64,000 bases of DNA from Trogon surrucura (lineage: Eukaryota; Chordata; Aves; Trogoniformes; Trogonidae). Positions 24,534-35,663 of the stretch are shown one piece after another. The translations under genes were made by a program, and so were the position numbers. Numbering within the stretch: the stretch's first letter is position 1; every line of letters starts with the position of its first letter. Below the pieces are notes generated by a model. It searched no databases. It saw only the letters and a program-made list of their open reading frames with translations, and had not been told where the DNA came from. The stretch spans positions 18,335,001-18,399,000 of the forward strand of contig CM036618.1 of NCBI GenBank assembly GCA_020746105.1, read 5' to 3'.

Positions 24534-24990
24534 TGTAGATGTAGCTCGGGCAGGGACCAAGGGGAAAGGCCTGAGCTTGGAGGCAGTTGTGAAATCAAGC
24601 AAGAGAGGCCTCCACTGATGCTTCTCACATCCCAGGTATCAGAGCTGCCCTTGAGCACAGACAGTGAAACTTCTGGCCTGGGGCTGGGAGCAGAGGTGAC
24701 AGAACTTGTTGGGGGAATCCAAGACCTGACGTGACCACCCAAACGGGGAACGTGAACACAGCTTCAGTCTTCAGTGTGGATGGAGGTAGATGATGCTGCT
24801 GCCATTTCACGCAGTACCTGGTCGGGTGGTGAAGGACCACATCCTCTGGTGGCAACTGTCTCCTGCGGTCGGTGGTGGATGGGTGGGCTGTGTCATTTAC
24901 AGCCAAGCAACCTGACGTCTAAGCTATGCTGGCAGCATTCAGTGCTGGACCGACTGGTGGTTATTTTCCAAGTCAGTCATGGAAGCACAA
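24534..24990. other. GC-rich unassigned segment next to LTR copy
   Basis: About 450 bp clearly richer in GC than the surrounding intron, with open frames on both strands (for example 24625-24906 minus). It could be more of the same retroviral insertion on its 5' side or an unrelated repeat. I do not recognise a protein domain. Confidence 0.4.
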
Positions 24991-27900
24991 GGTGAACATA
25001 AACTAGAAAAAATTTGGAGCAAATACAGTCTTGAATGGAAGATGACATACCTATATGTACTTATAATAATTTATTTTTATTTGAGGAAGAAGCCAGAAGT
25101 AATCCATCATTGTTGGAATAAAGCTTAATCCACACAAAGCAGTTTTTAATTTTAGCTGTGCATGGAAAGGATATGCGTGGCATAGTGGAATGAATTTTCA
25201 AGGTTCTCTTCTGTTAATGTAATGTTCTGTTTTGGGCTCATTCCTTTTAAATTCAAGTAGTTTCTCATAGAAACAGACACTCTCTAACGCTGACAGTTTT
25301 TGATGTTTGTGATTTAAAGAATAATTCTTCTGCCTCGGGGAAAATCTAGCCCCAAAACGAGAATAGGGTGTTCACAGTGCTTTATTTTTAGATCTGTGTG
25401 CTTATATTTTAGAAAAAGTAACTCCTAAAGTGCTTTATGTGCTAACCTTTTTTTTTTTTTTTATCTGAGAAGTACAGGCACATGCGATTTTTGTGGCTCT
25501 TTGCCAAAAGATTATCATTTACATAAATATTTCTTTCAAAAGCGTCATTTAAGACATCGAGCTCAGGAGGTTAGAATAGAGACTTCAATCTGCACACCAG
25601 CAGTGGGCTATTGGCTTCTGAACAGTAGCTTTGTTCGTCGTATTCAGAACACTGTTCGCATTCAGACTTAAGTAGAGCTGGCATTAAAATTCAGCTAATT
25701 TGTTTCATGTGATTCATCAGCTGTGTGTTTTATTTAAATCTATGTCACATTCTCCTTTTGGTTTTTTATTTTGTAGATTTAAGTGTTGAAGTAGGCCACT
25801 CTTTAACTCTTCAGTCCCTGCCTTAAAAAGTGACTTAGTTTTCGTGTTGCAGTAGTTGAACTCCTGTCTAGAATACTCCCAGTAAATGCATGTAACTGTA
25901 GTATGCATTAGCAGTTTGGGTTTTTTTGACATTTCTGATGGCTCAGTAAAGACACACACATTTACTGTTGGTTTAGTCATAGTTTTTTATAAGGCAAAAT
26001 AGAAGAGCCTAAGTTAGTAGCTAAATATCAGTGTAAAATACTTCTCAGTTCTGTTGTGTGCAAGTTTTACTTTGATACTATGGATGATGTTCCTTTTTTT
26101 CTCTTGTCCGTTCGCCCCTTGAGATGAGTACCACTTTTAGCTCCTGTTAGATTTCTCTAAACACTGTTGAAGCTGTAACCTACTTCTGGGTGTCAAGTTT
26201 CTCTTCTTAGAGAAGCACCAGCTTTTATGCTCTTAAGGCTGGAGCCTGTAAAGCCGTACGTGCATTGAGCTTCCCTGAAGTGGATAATCCCACTGCCAGC
26301 CTGGTGGCATCTCACAATCATTTACAGGACCAGAACATTTGTTAGAATAGGCTGTGCTTGCTTTTATGCTTTATATTTGTTACATTTGTTTTCCTATGCT
26401 GTAGAAGTAACATCTCACTGTGAATAAAGTTATTCATAGATATGATTTATGACAGCATGGTGTGGCAGCATCCTCCATCTGTTAGGTACATGGTGCATTC
26501 AGATGTTTTCTGGTAAAATTTGTAGGAATTTAATTCTACTTTTAGGATAGGGCAAGAATGTCCTAAAAGGTCAGACTGAAAGATTAACTCACAGTTAAAA
26601 TGTGTTCAGTGTAAGGAGTTGCACTTACTTGAACCATCTAGCATTGTTCCTCACTTCTTTTATTTCTCTTAACATTAAATGCTAAATATTCTGTGTAAAT
26701 CTGCCGCTGTTGTCTCTGGAATAATCCCATGGTACATAAAATTGTACTTTTTAGGAAGGATCTAAAACCAAAGATAAAAGAAGCTTTTAAAAAGCTAACA
26801 AATGTGGAGTAAGGTAAGGTTATTCAGCTAATGATAACTTAGTTCATTAGCTTTATGAAAAATACAATTAAATTGCAACTTTTTTTTTTTTCCAAGTGTT
26901 ACGTTCTTTTCTCCTTATAGACAGTGAGTGTGTGTTTATTTAATATAAGAGATTCTTGGTTGCACTTTGCGGGGTTACTGAGGGTTCCTTCCTCCTTTCC
27001 TCTCCATGCACCAGTGCACTCCTTTCCCCCATGACCGCCGTGGCAGCTGCCTTAGCTGCCTTAATTGTCCGATAATCAGAGAAGACTCATACGCTTTCTG
27101 CACGCTCTGCTCACTCCTCTTTAACAAGTTACAGCAGCTCACAGATCAGTCAGTGTGTCTGTGCCAAGTCATCCCTTCACATGGAACTACGATCACAAGG
27201 TATCTTTGGGAAAAGCCATTAACTAGTGAGGTGAATCATTAATTTTGTATTTATATAAAGTTTTTCTGTTTTTTTTTTCCTCATAACATTTTTCTTTTTT
27301 TTTACTTTAAATACAGCATGGTTACTTCAGTGATGGATGTGCATACAGAGTGCTGTCACAGTCACTTTATAGTCATTACTATAACCATGTCAACCAGCCT
27401 CCGTGCATTCTTTCACTGTTTCCTTTTTATTATACTGGGTGTGAGAAACATTGTCTTCATTTTAGTAATCTTTAATTTAAATTATAATTTCTTACTTCGT
27501 ATCACATGGGATATATCAGTCATGATACTATGAGATGAGATGTCAGATAAGCCAGGTCCTTCTGACCCATCATGTCAGCCTCCATCACTGGCTTGCATTT
27601 GGTAGGAGCTTTTAGCCTGGTGGAAATTTATTAATATTTAATTCTTCTCCTTGTTCTTCCCTTTATTCTAGTGCTTAGGAAAAAAAAAAAAAACAACAAC
27701 TCCATTGCTTGACAATAGTCATAATGCATCAACAGTCCAGTATATTGATCGTGTCTTATTGTTTTGTTGTTCTCTTCTGTTATGGCTTCTCATCTTGGAG
27801 AGTGAATGACTTGAGAGCAGGCAGTTGTTTTTCCAGTTCTTACCATGAAACCATGCACAGTTGCGATTTGATCAATGTCTAAGATGTCTGAGTATTCCTA

Positions 27901-28304
27901 TTAAAAGAAATGTTAGTTGAAAAATGAGATTTTTTTTATTGTAGAATTTCTGATTGGGTTGTCAGAATTTGAATGGATGTTTGAGGTTAACGTTGGTAAG
28001 TGCTAACTTCCCCTTACTTTGGATTTGAAGTTAGTGATCTGATTTTAGTCTTCTCTGTGGTTTCTTTGAGATTTATCTGAAGCATACAATTAGATCAAAT
28101 TACTTAGCAGTTTGAGATTTTTTGCATATTAGAAAATGTTTAATTGTTCTTTCTGCGGATAGTGCGGCTTCTTGTGGGTTCTCTGAATTTTCCAAAGAAA
28201 AAGGAGAATGGATGCAAATATATTGCCGTAGAGTATCACTATGCAGATGGAAGTCATACTTCAATAAGCGTGGTTTCTGATTTATCTAAACTTTCCTCCC
28301 CCAG

Positions 28305-28483
28305 AATTTCAAAGAATATTCCTACAACTAAAGATGTTGAGCCTCTCCTTGAAATTGATGCAGACATACGGAACTTTGAAGTATTTTTGTCTTCACGAAC
28401 GCCTGTTCTTGTTGCACGTGATGTAAGAACCTTTTTGCCATGTACTGTAAACTTAGATCCCAAGCTACGAGAAATCATTGCAG
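28305..28483 (+). CDS. KIDINS220: KIDINS220 exon w7: KAP domain end
   Basis: 179 nt, phase 2 in and phase 1 out, acceptor tcccccag and donor gttagt. It encodes [20 protein letters not shown], then [20 protein letters not shown] and [19 protein letters not shown]. This directly continues the w6 sequence TIYER after a 17.6-kb intron, and agreement with the mammalian protein is nearly complete. The frame stays open upstream of the acceptor to 28144, but I see no good in-frame acceptor there. Confidence 0.96.
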
Positions 28484-29886
28484 GTTAGTATGCTTTGAAA
28501 TAAATGGAAAATGACAACGGGGTTTGTTGGTTTGTTTGTTTGTCTTAGGTAGGGCTACTTTGCATGTTAACGCAGAATCCCAATTTGTTCATCAAATCAG
28601 ACCTTGAGATTGATTTGGCTTCGATAAGAGGCCATTCAGTAGCAGTAGCTTTGCTTTAAAGACCAAATCCTGCTAGGCTAATGCCCCTCTTTGGAAGGGG
28701 GTGAATCCACTGTCCTTGAGTTGAAGACTGCTTTAGAAGATGGAGAAGACCAATACACACAATGAAATTTCAGTAGTAGAGATGCAAGTTGACTGTATGT
28801 TGTTATATACTATATACTGTACTGTTATTAATAATTTTGAATAGTGTCAGTAAGATCCTGTAGAACTGAAGCCAGTGAAGCAAAGTGAAATGTCTCCATT
28901 TGATGTATACCCTGCTAGATAACCATGCAGTTGGTACCCGTGGGTTATTTTTAGTCTGCTATAGTACGATGTTTAAATGCATCCTAGGACAAATGTTGTT
29001 TATTTTGCAGTGGTTGTTAAGCAGATAAGGTTGTTATCTTTACTTGCTTGTAGTCTCAGAAAATGCAGTCAGGTTCAGGTACATTCTGTTCTGCAAAAGC
29101 AGCCCGCTCAGCGCTGAGTATTCTGACTGCTCGCTGCTGCTGTGGATTGATGTGACACATGGTGGGACACTTCTTGCCCAGTCTGAGGGATTACTGATGG
29201 CTCTGGAGTAAGGTTAAGGCATCCTACCATTTCCATCTGTTAAGAGATGTTAAAGCTTTGAAGAAAGACCCAACTTGAAATTTCTGATAAGATCCTTCTA
29301 AATCTTTGTTATGACAGCCAATGTTCTAGGTGGGAGCTGAATTCAGGTATTAATAGTTCTCCTTGCCTGTCTTTTCTGTCATGACACTTTCGTTCCGTGC
29401 TCAACTGGAAGCCTTTTTATTCTTTCTTTTTTCCAACTTCTCTGCACTTGATAGCTGCAGTGGGATGGCCTGACTTTGATCACACACTCTGTCTCATTAA
29501 TCTCTTCAGAAACAGTTCAGGTCTGACTATCACATCAGACATACTTACCATCAGAGACGTACTTGGCGTGATGTATTCCTGCATTTTTTTCCCATTTGGG
29601 TTGGGATTTGTAACTTTTTGTCTCCGAGAATGTTTAGAGGCATTTAATATGCTACGTAAATTTATGCAGTAAATTGTCCTAACTCTTCTAAAGACTCCTG
29701 TGTATATATGATCCTCAAGAGAAATCAACCAAGTGCAGCTGAAAGTGACATTTGACGTTCTACTCGATGAGTTTCGATTTGAGTTAAATCCACAAAAATG
29801 CATTGTAATGAACTGGCAAACAACTCAAAACCCTTTCGAGTATTTCCAGCAAAATCTCATTCTTTTTTTCCGTTTCTGTTTTCCAG
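28484..29886 (+). other. KIDINS220 intron w7-w8
   Basis: 1.4-kb intron from gttagt to ttttccag. It starts with a short TTTG-rich run (about 28521-28543). No repeat family or gene recognised. The open frames at 29.4-29.8 kb have no family match. Confidence 0.82.
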
Positions 29887-30113
29887 ACGTCCGTGCCGCG
29901 AGAGATCAAATGAATATCGGAGGACTTCCTTATCCCACGTTGCCTTTACACGAGGCACCTGCCAGAGGAACGTCTCTGTTCAGTCAGCCGTCATCCGCTT
30001 GCTCTTCCACGACCTCTTTCAATGGCCCTTTCAACAGCGGAGTTTTGTCACCACAACCTCACAGCAGTTACTATAGTGGTATGACAGGACCTCAGCATCC
30101 ATTTTACAATCGG
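29887..30113 (+). CDS. KIDINS220: KIDINS220 exon w8: proline-rich linker
   Basis: 227 nt, phase 1 in and phase 0 out, donor gtaaat. It encodes DVRAARDQMNIGGLPYPTLP, then LHEAPARGTSLFSQPSSACS and onward to YYSGMTGPQHPFYNR. This is the cytosolic proline/serine-rich region after the NTPase domain. In mammals this region carries a PPLP motif reported to bind CrkL. Here the corresponding residues read PTLP. The frame remains open ~38 codons past the donor. Confidence 0.95.
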
Positions 30114-33100
30114 GTAAATAATCGAGAACCAATTCTTCTGATTTCATCCAGGAATATCGTAGATGTCACATCTAAAATAGTAAAAAAGCCATGCAAGTTT
30201 GATTTAGGAATGGAGAGAAGTCGATAAATTTCACACTAACGTCCAGTCATTATAGTCTGGGGGAGAAATGGGGTAAATTACATCAGAAAAACAAGTGACT
30301 CAAGGGAAAAATAGGTCAAATAATTGTGAGAGACTGCTCAATTGCAGGATGTTGTGTAGGTTTGTTGTTTGTTTTTTTATTTTTGTGTGGGTTAAACTGT
30401 GCTCAATCTTTGACATACTTGCTCACAGACATTGGAAGGAGTCGTGGCTTTTTCGTGGTGATTTTAGTTAAAACATACAGAAACTCAAGTGGGGAGCTTT
30501 GTCACAAGAATGTCTGTCTGTCTTCCCTTTTGTATCTTTTAAAAGTTATTCTGGGATATTTTCCCTAAACTGGCGTTGCACTAGTTTAAAGGAATTAACG
30601 TAAATTGCATAAAAACTACATTTTGGAGGTATTTGTGGGCCTCAAAAACATAATCCCGGGCATGGCTCACTTGAGAATTGAATGAAGTACTTTATGATAT
30701 AGTCAGATTGAGTCTAAACTTTCTATTTTTGTGACGTATATTCAGTATTTTAAAGCTCTGTTTACTTTTTTTCCCCCTGCAGTTTCTGCAGTATTATCAG
30801 GGGGGGAAAAAAAGTAGAAAGCTGATGTAAGTCATAGCTTACTTCTATATACAGGAAATGGTCTCAATTTTAAGTTGATTTCACTGTAGGTAAATGTTTA
30901 AGCTAATAAGCTGGAAAGAAAATTGAGTTATTCGTAAGTCAATGTTTGTTAACCAAGACAAAAAAGTAGTGGCACACATAGCACAGAACTTTAAGTTACC
31001 TGTTCTAAAATTATTTTTCTCTACCCTCAATACAATGGCAATATACTGTTTTATTGGAAATAACTGAAAATGACATGTACTTTGAAGTAATTCAACACTG
31101 ATAAATGTTTGTCACATGAATCTTTGTGCTAGTACTAGCTCAGCTTTGTTAAAATCGGTGTTTAATTGGAAGCTCTGTTTTTGTGTCTGTGTTACTGTAC
31201 ATGACAAGGTTTAAAGTATGGGGTGATATATGGTTAAGTTGTTTTTTGTTTGGCTCTACTAAGCATTACAAAAGCAATTATTGGTGAGTCATAAACTGTT
31301 CTTACAATCAGTTTATTTGTTCATTTGTACTAAGTGCGTACGCAGGCTTACATGTGTGCTTGCTTTTTTGCCTGCTGAAGTCTAACATACTTCTGGTGTG
31401 GCCTTTCTCTCTGGAATTTTAATACTGCCCTTTTAAGGTAAAATAGTTTTTAGTGTTTCATGTTTGCAAATGTTGACAAAGAGCTATAGTCATTACTTTG
31501 GAGTCATAAAAGTGATGTCATGAACACCATATTCTGACGTAAGCGACGAGAACCTTATAATAGTAGAAAATTTAGACCGAAAGGCTGCTTCCTTCAGCAT
31601 TTTCAATCATACTTCCCTTCTCAGGTTTTTGTAAGAATGGTGTTTAAAAAAACTCCTGAACAATAGGCTCTCCCCAGTAGAAGTTTCTGAGGCAGGTCTT
31701 TGATGCCCGTATGACAGAACACAGTGGGTTCAGATGTTTCTGTGGAAATGCCAGAATTTTATGCAAAATTGCCCTAAGTTGAGGGGTAGCATAGACCAGT
31801 AAATGGTTCCTGTCTTGTTGACTTTAAGCATTCATTTGTGCTTAAGAAAAAAAGCCTTTGAGCTGTTGGGGAAATAAAACTGTTTATTTTTAGGAAATAC
31901 AATTTTCTTATTAGGTATGTTTCTGCTTAGTTCTTGAGGCGTTCCTGTGTTTTGGACCTTGAGCTTCCATATATTCATTTTTGGTTTTAAAAACCATTCT
32001 TCTTCTGTATAACTGTAAAGGAAAGTTTGTAGTCTTATTTAGCAGCTCTTCAACTCAGTGCTGTGGCTCTCAGTGTAGGACTATGCTGGATGTGTATGTG
32101 TTACCAATGTCTTAATGGCCTGGTTACAAGTCGGATTCAAGTTCAGCCTCTCAAAATCACTGCTGTCATGGATCATGGTGGAGATCATGCTTCTTATGCA
32201 GAAGGTCAGAGCAGTAGACAAGTCTAATTTCTAGGGTGGGAACTAGAAATTTTAGTAAATGAAGACATTTTGTTTTGCAAAAGAGGAATAAATTCTTCGG
32301 TATCTTGGAAAAAGTAATAAACACAACGCTTCAACTTTGTTGGCTATCCACAGACTTGGAGAACAGCTCTACGCTGGTTTATGCCCACCATGTATGGATA
32401 TTGATATCACGTTTTCACAAAATCTGTATTACTCTATTTCAAATGAAGATTGGGCCTGTGGAGTTCAAACCTGTAATGGAGAATTAATTCCATGGTTGGG
32501 AAGCAGTGGAGTAGCTGAAGTGGGCTTAAGACATAATTAGAAATTATGAGGGAATTGGGGGGTAATTGCCTTATTGGACAATTATTTTTCTTTCATTGCT
32601 TTGTACTTTGATCACTCGCAACCAACAAACAGGTGCTCGCCCTGTGTTTCAGAGGATGGTCTTTGCAGCAAGAGTTGGGCACCTGAACGTGGTGTGATCA
32701 TTCACCATTTTGTGCTCGGGGTTTTTCCCCGTGGTTTAAATCGTTAGTGGGAAACTGAGGCATTTAATTTTCTCTAGGAATAACACGAACTTTTTTTGAA
32801 GAGAATTCCGTTTGCAGAAAACACCGTAAGATCTATGCCTTGTGCCAGTGAAAGACTTGTAAATCGGTGGATTTTCTGAGTCATCCTGTAGTAGCCAATA
32901 AATGTAAGGCAAAAGCTGGGTATTGGTTGTGCTCCCCCTTTAAACCAGACCGAACTTCCACGTTTAGACTGACACTCATGTCACTTCATCTGTTGGAAGA
33001 GCGTATAAACTGTTTGTGGTAGTTACGTGGAAGGGTGTGCCGACTACCTCTAGCAGCTGAGAATATGGAACCATTTGTATTTATCAGAAATGACTTAAAA

Positions 33101-34626
33101 GTTGTAGCATGTGCCGTCTACATGATGGTTGCACACAGGAATTAAACTTGTATTTCTCACTTCATTTATAGCTGCTTCTGAATGCAGAGGGTTTTAGTTC
33201 TTATAGATAAATCCAAAGTGGAATACTGCAGCAGATTTTATTCCTCTCGCATGTAATGGCCATGAAGTCTTAAAATTTTCTCAGAGCTGAATTTGGTGCA
33301 GTAGACTGCTCAGAATCTTGTCATGTGCAGAAACACAAACCAAATAGTATATTCTGTTTTGTTAAATAGCTGGGCAATACAATTTTTTTAATGCTATGTA
33401 TAGAAACATCAGAAATCTGTAATACAGCCATTATTTTGAGATTTCCGTGTATTTTTTAAGAACTGGGTAGTGACTTAAAAGCAATGAGCACTGTAATTTG
33501 ACTTCCCTACAAGTCTAAAGACTCTGTTGCTTTCCGTTGCATTGCCCTAAGAGAGGATTGACGACGATTTCCGTTTCAAAACCTAACTCAAATTCACAGA
33601 TAGATCAAAACAAGATTTCACAATATTGGAAAAGCAATTTGTACTTCCTAACTGCATTGCCAGTTGTAAGGTTCAGTTGTAAGGTGAGTAGCATGTGACA
33701 TTCAGGGAAGGAGTTTTTACAGTTGATTTTTAAACTTGAGCAACTGCAACATGTGGAATCTTTTGTTGGAAGTATATTTGTAATTTTGAGATCTCTTTTT
33801 TTTTTTTTTTTCGAGAAGTGGATTTATTAAAAGCATGAGTTCTCCTTTGGAACCTTTACACTGCTCTGCTGATAAAACTTCTGGAAACTTGGATAGTGTT
33901 ATTTTCTTGAAATTTATTAGTAAAATGGAACCTGGTTATTAGAGTTAACTGATACTTGTGAAGGGGGAAAAGAAGTATTTCTAATTTTGAAATATGTTTC
34001 TGATATTAGTTTTGTGATACTTAACATTGTCCTTTAAAATGGTATTTGTATTGAACAACATACATTGACATATCTCCAACAAAACAAAGCTCAAATATTG
34101 TCTGCTATAAAAATCTATTTGTAGAGTTATAAAATCTAGTGTTTGTGGGAGCCTTCACTTTGGTTGCCGCAAATCTAAGATGTTCTAGTGATGCTGTTAC
34201 GCATCCCGTTTTTTCTTTTGGTACGCTTGTCTTCAGTGTTATGAAGCATTGTAAGTTTTACTGAGCATCTAATTTTGGGTTGAGCAGGTCTGAAAGAGTG
34301 AAATTATGAGAATTACCCATAAATGATCTTTTTCCCGTACTTAGAACAGATGTTAGAGTGTAGCTACCAAACCCACTCCGACTCTGTTCCCGTAGAATAC
34401 CACGCCAGAGCACTCACTGGCCCTGAAGGATTTTGAAGTACTCGCTCCACTTTTGATTGAATTCTGTTCAATGCAAAAAGTAAAGAAAGCTGTTAATAAT
34501 TGCTGGTTTTCACTTGATTAAACTCAACTCTAGGATGTGTTTTGTTGAAATAAGTTTTATTTTATTATTACATTTTGATTTGTGTAATTGTTTGTCCCTT
34601 TTTTGTTACATTTTTTTTTTCCATAG
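30114..34626 (+). other. KIDINS220 intron w8-w9
   Basis: 4.5-kb AT-rich intron with no CR1 or LTR. It is the longest repeat-free stretch in the window. It has a T run at 33796-33811. No exon-like or RNA-gene sequence seen. The acceptor follows a T-rich tract (ttccatag). Confidence 0.82.
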
Positions 34627-34737
34627 CCATTCTTTGCCCCATATCTTTACATGCCAAGGTATTACCCTGGCAGTTCTCATCTCATCTCACGTCCACCACT
34701 AAAAACGAGTTTGTCCAGAGATCAGAACAATGGCCTA
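34627..34737 (+). CDS. KIDINS220: KIDINS220 exon w9: aromatic/proline linker
   Basis: 111 nt, 37 codons, phase 0-0, donor gtaagt. It encodes PFFAPYLYMPRYYPGSSHLI, then SRPPLKTSLSRDQNNGL. The tyrosine/proline-rich stretch is conserved, with tyrosines that could be phosphorylated. It is the first of five consecutive exons (w9-w13) that begin and end on codon boundaries, so any of them could be included or skipped without a frameshift. Confidence 0.95.
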
Positions 34738-35606
34738 GTAAGTATTTTGAAGGATAATTCAAATACTAACCTAGACAATAAATATAGTGAATAATGAAAA
34801 TGAAGGTTATTAATGATGATTCACTATTAGACAAGTACAAGCTCTGTATTAAATATAGTTTAAGCAAAGATGTTCTTAACATGTAATGTAAAATGTATTT
34901 TGTTTTAACTTAAGAAAGTACTTGGAGAGGAAAACCAGTTCTAACATCCAGGTATCAAGATTAGAGGCGTATGAGCTGTAATATTGGCAGGAAAATACTG
35001 TCATGACAATGCCAGCTGTGCTACAGTAGAGAATTTGATACAGTGTAATACTGTAAGAAAAATAGTACTACTCGTAAATTTATATTTGAATTTTATATGA
35101 TAAAATGACGGCCTTTAATATTGTAGAGCACACTAGAAATTGGAAGGCCAAAGTAAAATGTTAAAAGGAACATTTTAAATATTTAAGTAAAACAAAATAC
35201 ATTTTATCTTAAGTATGCCTCAGTCGTAGCTTGGTTTTGTAAGTACATATAATTCAACTTTATTTACTCATTGAAAAGGAAAGAGGAGCAGACTTTTCTA
35301 GCTTCCTGTAGAATAATAAAATTCCTATTTAACAGTCTTTGTTTTACTGACAGATGGCTGTTCCCACGGAATTAAGAACTAAGGAAAGCTAAAAAAGTAA
35401 AAACCTCACTTGTCAATCAGTTTATTTCTAGGATGTTGTTACAATCAGCAAAGCTATTAAGGTGGCAACAATATTTAATCACTTAATGTGTTTCTGTTGA
35501 ATTGTGTATTGTGACGAGATCGTTCTCATTCACTGTTTACTTCTTTCTTTTTTTTTGTTGAGCCCTTGATCATTTTACCCAAACCATAATATTTTGTTGT
35601 TGTTAG
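34738..35606 (+). other. KIDINS220 intron w9-w10
   Basis: 869-nt AT-rich intron from gtaagt to ttgttag. No repeats or genes recognised. Confidence 0.85.
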
Positions 35607-35663
35607 GATGTTATCGAGGAGGATGATGATGAGGGGCTTCCTTCACCCACAGACCCCTCGATG
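35607..35663 (+). CDS. KIDINS220: KIDINS220 exon w10: small acidic cassette exon
   Basis: 57 nt, 19 codons, phase 0-0, encoding DVIEEDDDEGLPSPTDPSM. It is flanked by a ttgttag acceptor and a gtaaat donor, a weaker donor than those of w2, w3, w5 and w9. It corresponds to the EVIKEDAAEGLSSPTDSS region of the mammalian protein but is more acidic. The SPT motif is a possible proline-directed phosphosite. Its small size and neutral phase suggest it may be optional, although the sequence alone does not show that. Confidence 0.9.

Larger units (their letters stand above)
10714..28304 (+). other. KIDINS220 intron w6-w7 (17.6 kb)
   Basis: The largest intron. Recognisable content is two LTR copies of one family (13895-14650 sense, about 23740-24533 antisense), CR1 fragments at 18915-19600 and 21296-21509, a 37-bp tandem duplication (12211-12284), a purine-rich stretch (11330-11840) and a GC-rich segment at 24534-24990. 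The long unique stretches (14.7-18.9, 19.6-21.3, 21.5-23.7 and 25.0-28.3 kb) are AT-rich. They contain only short open frames without recognisable domains, and I see no nested gene. Confidence 0.8.

Noticed and set aside
28144-28304. Open frame continuing upstream of exon w7, as a possible longer exon
   Set aside because: The frame is open for ~53 codons before the acceptor. But the only good upstream acceptor (AG at 28161-28162) would put w6 out of frame and reach a TGA. The AGs that would keep the frame (start at 28254 or 28269) lack a pyrimidine tract. The mammalian protein joins w6 directly to w7.
30114-30227. Read-through of exon w8 into its intron (about 37 extra codons)
   Set aside because: The donor gtaaat at 30114 is usable and w9 continues the known protein directly. 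The extension shows no similarity to anything I know; chance read-through is sufficient.
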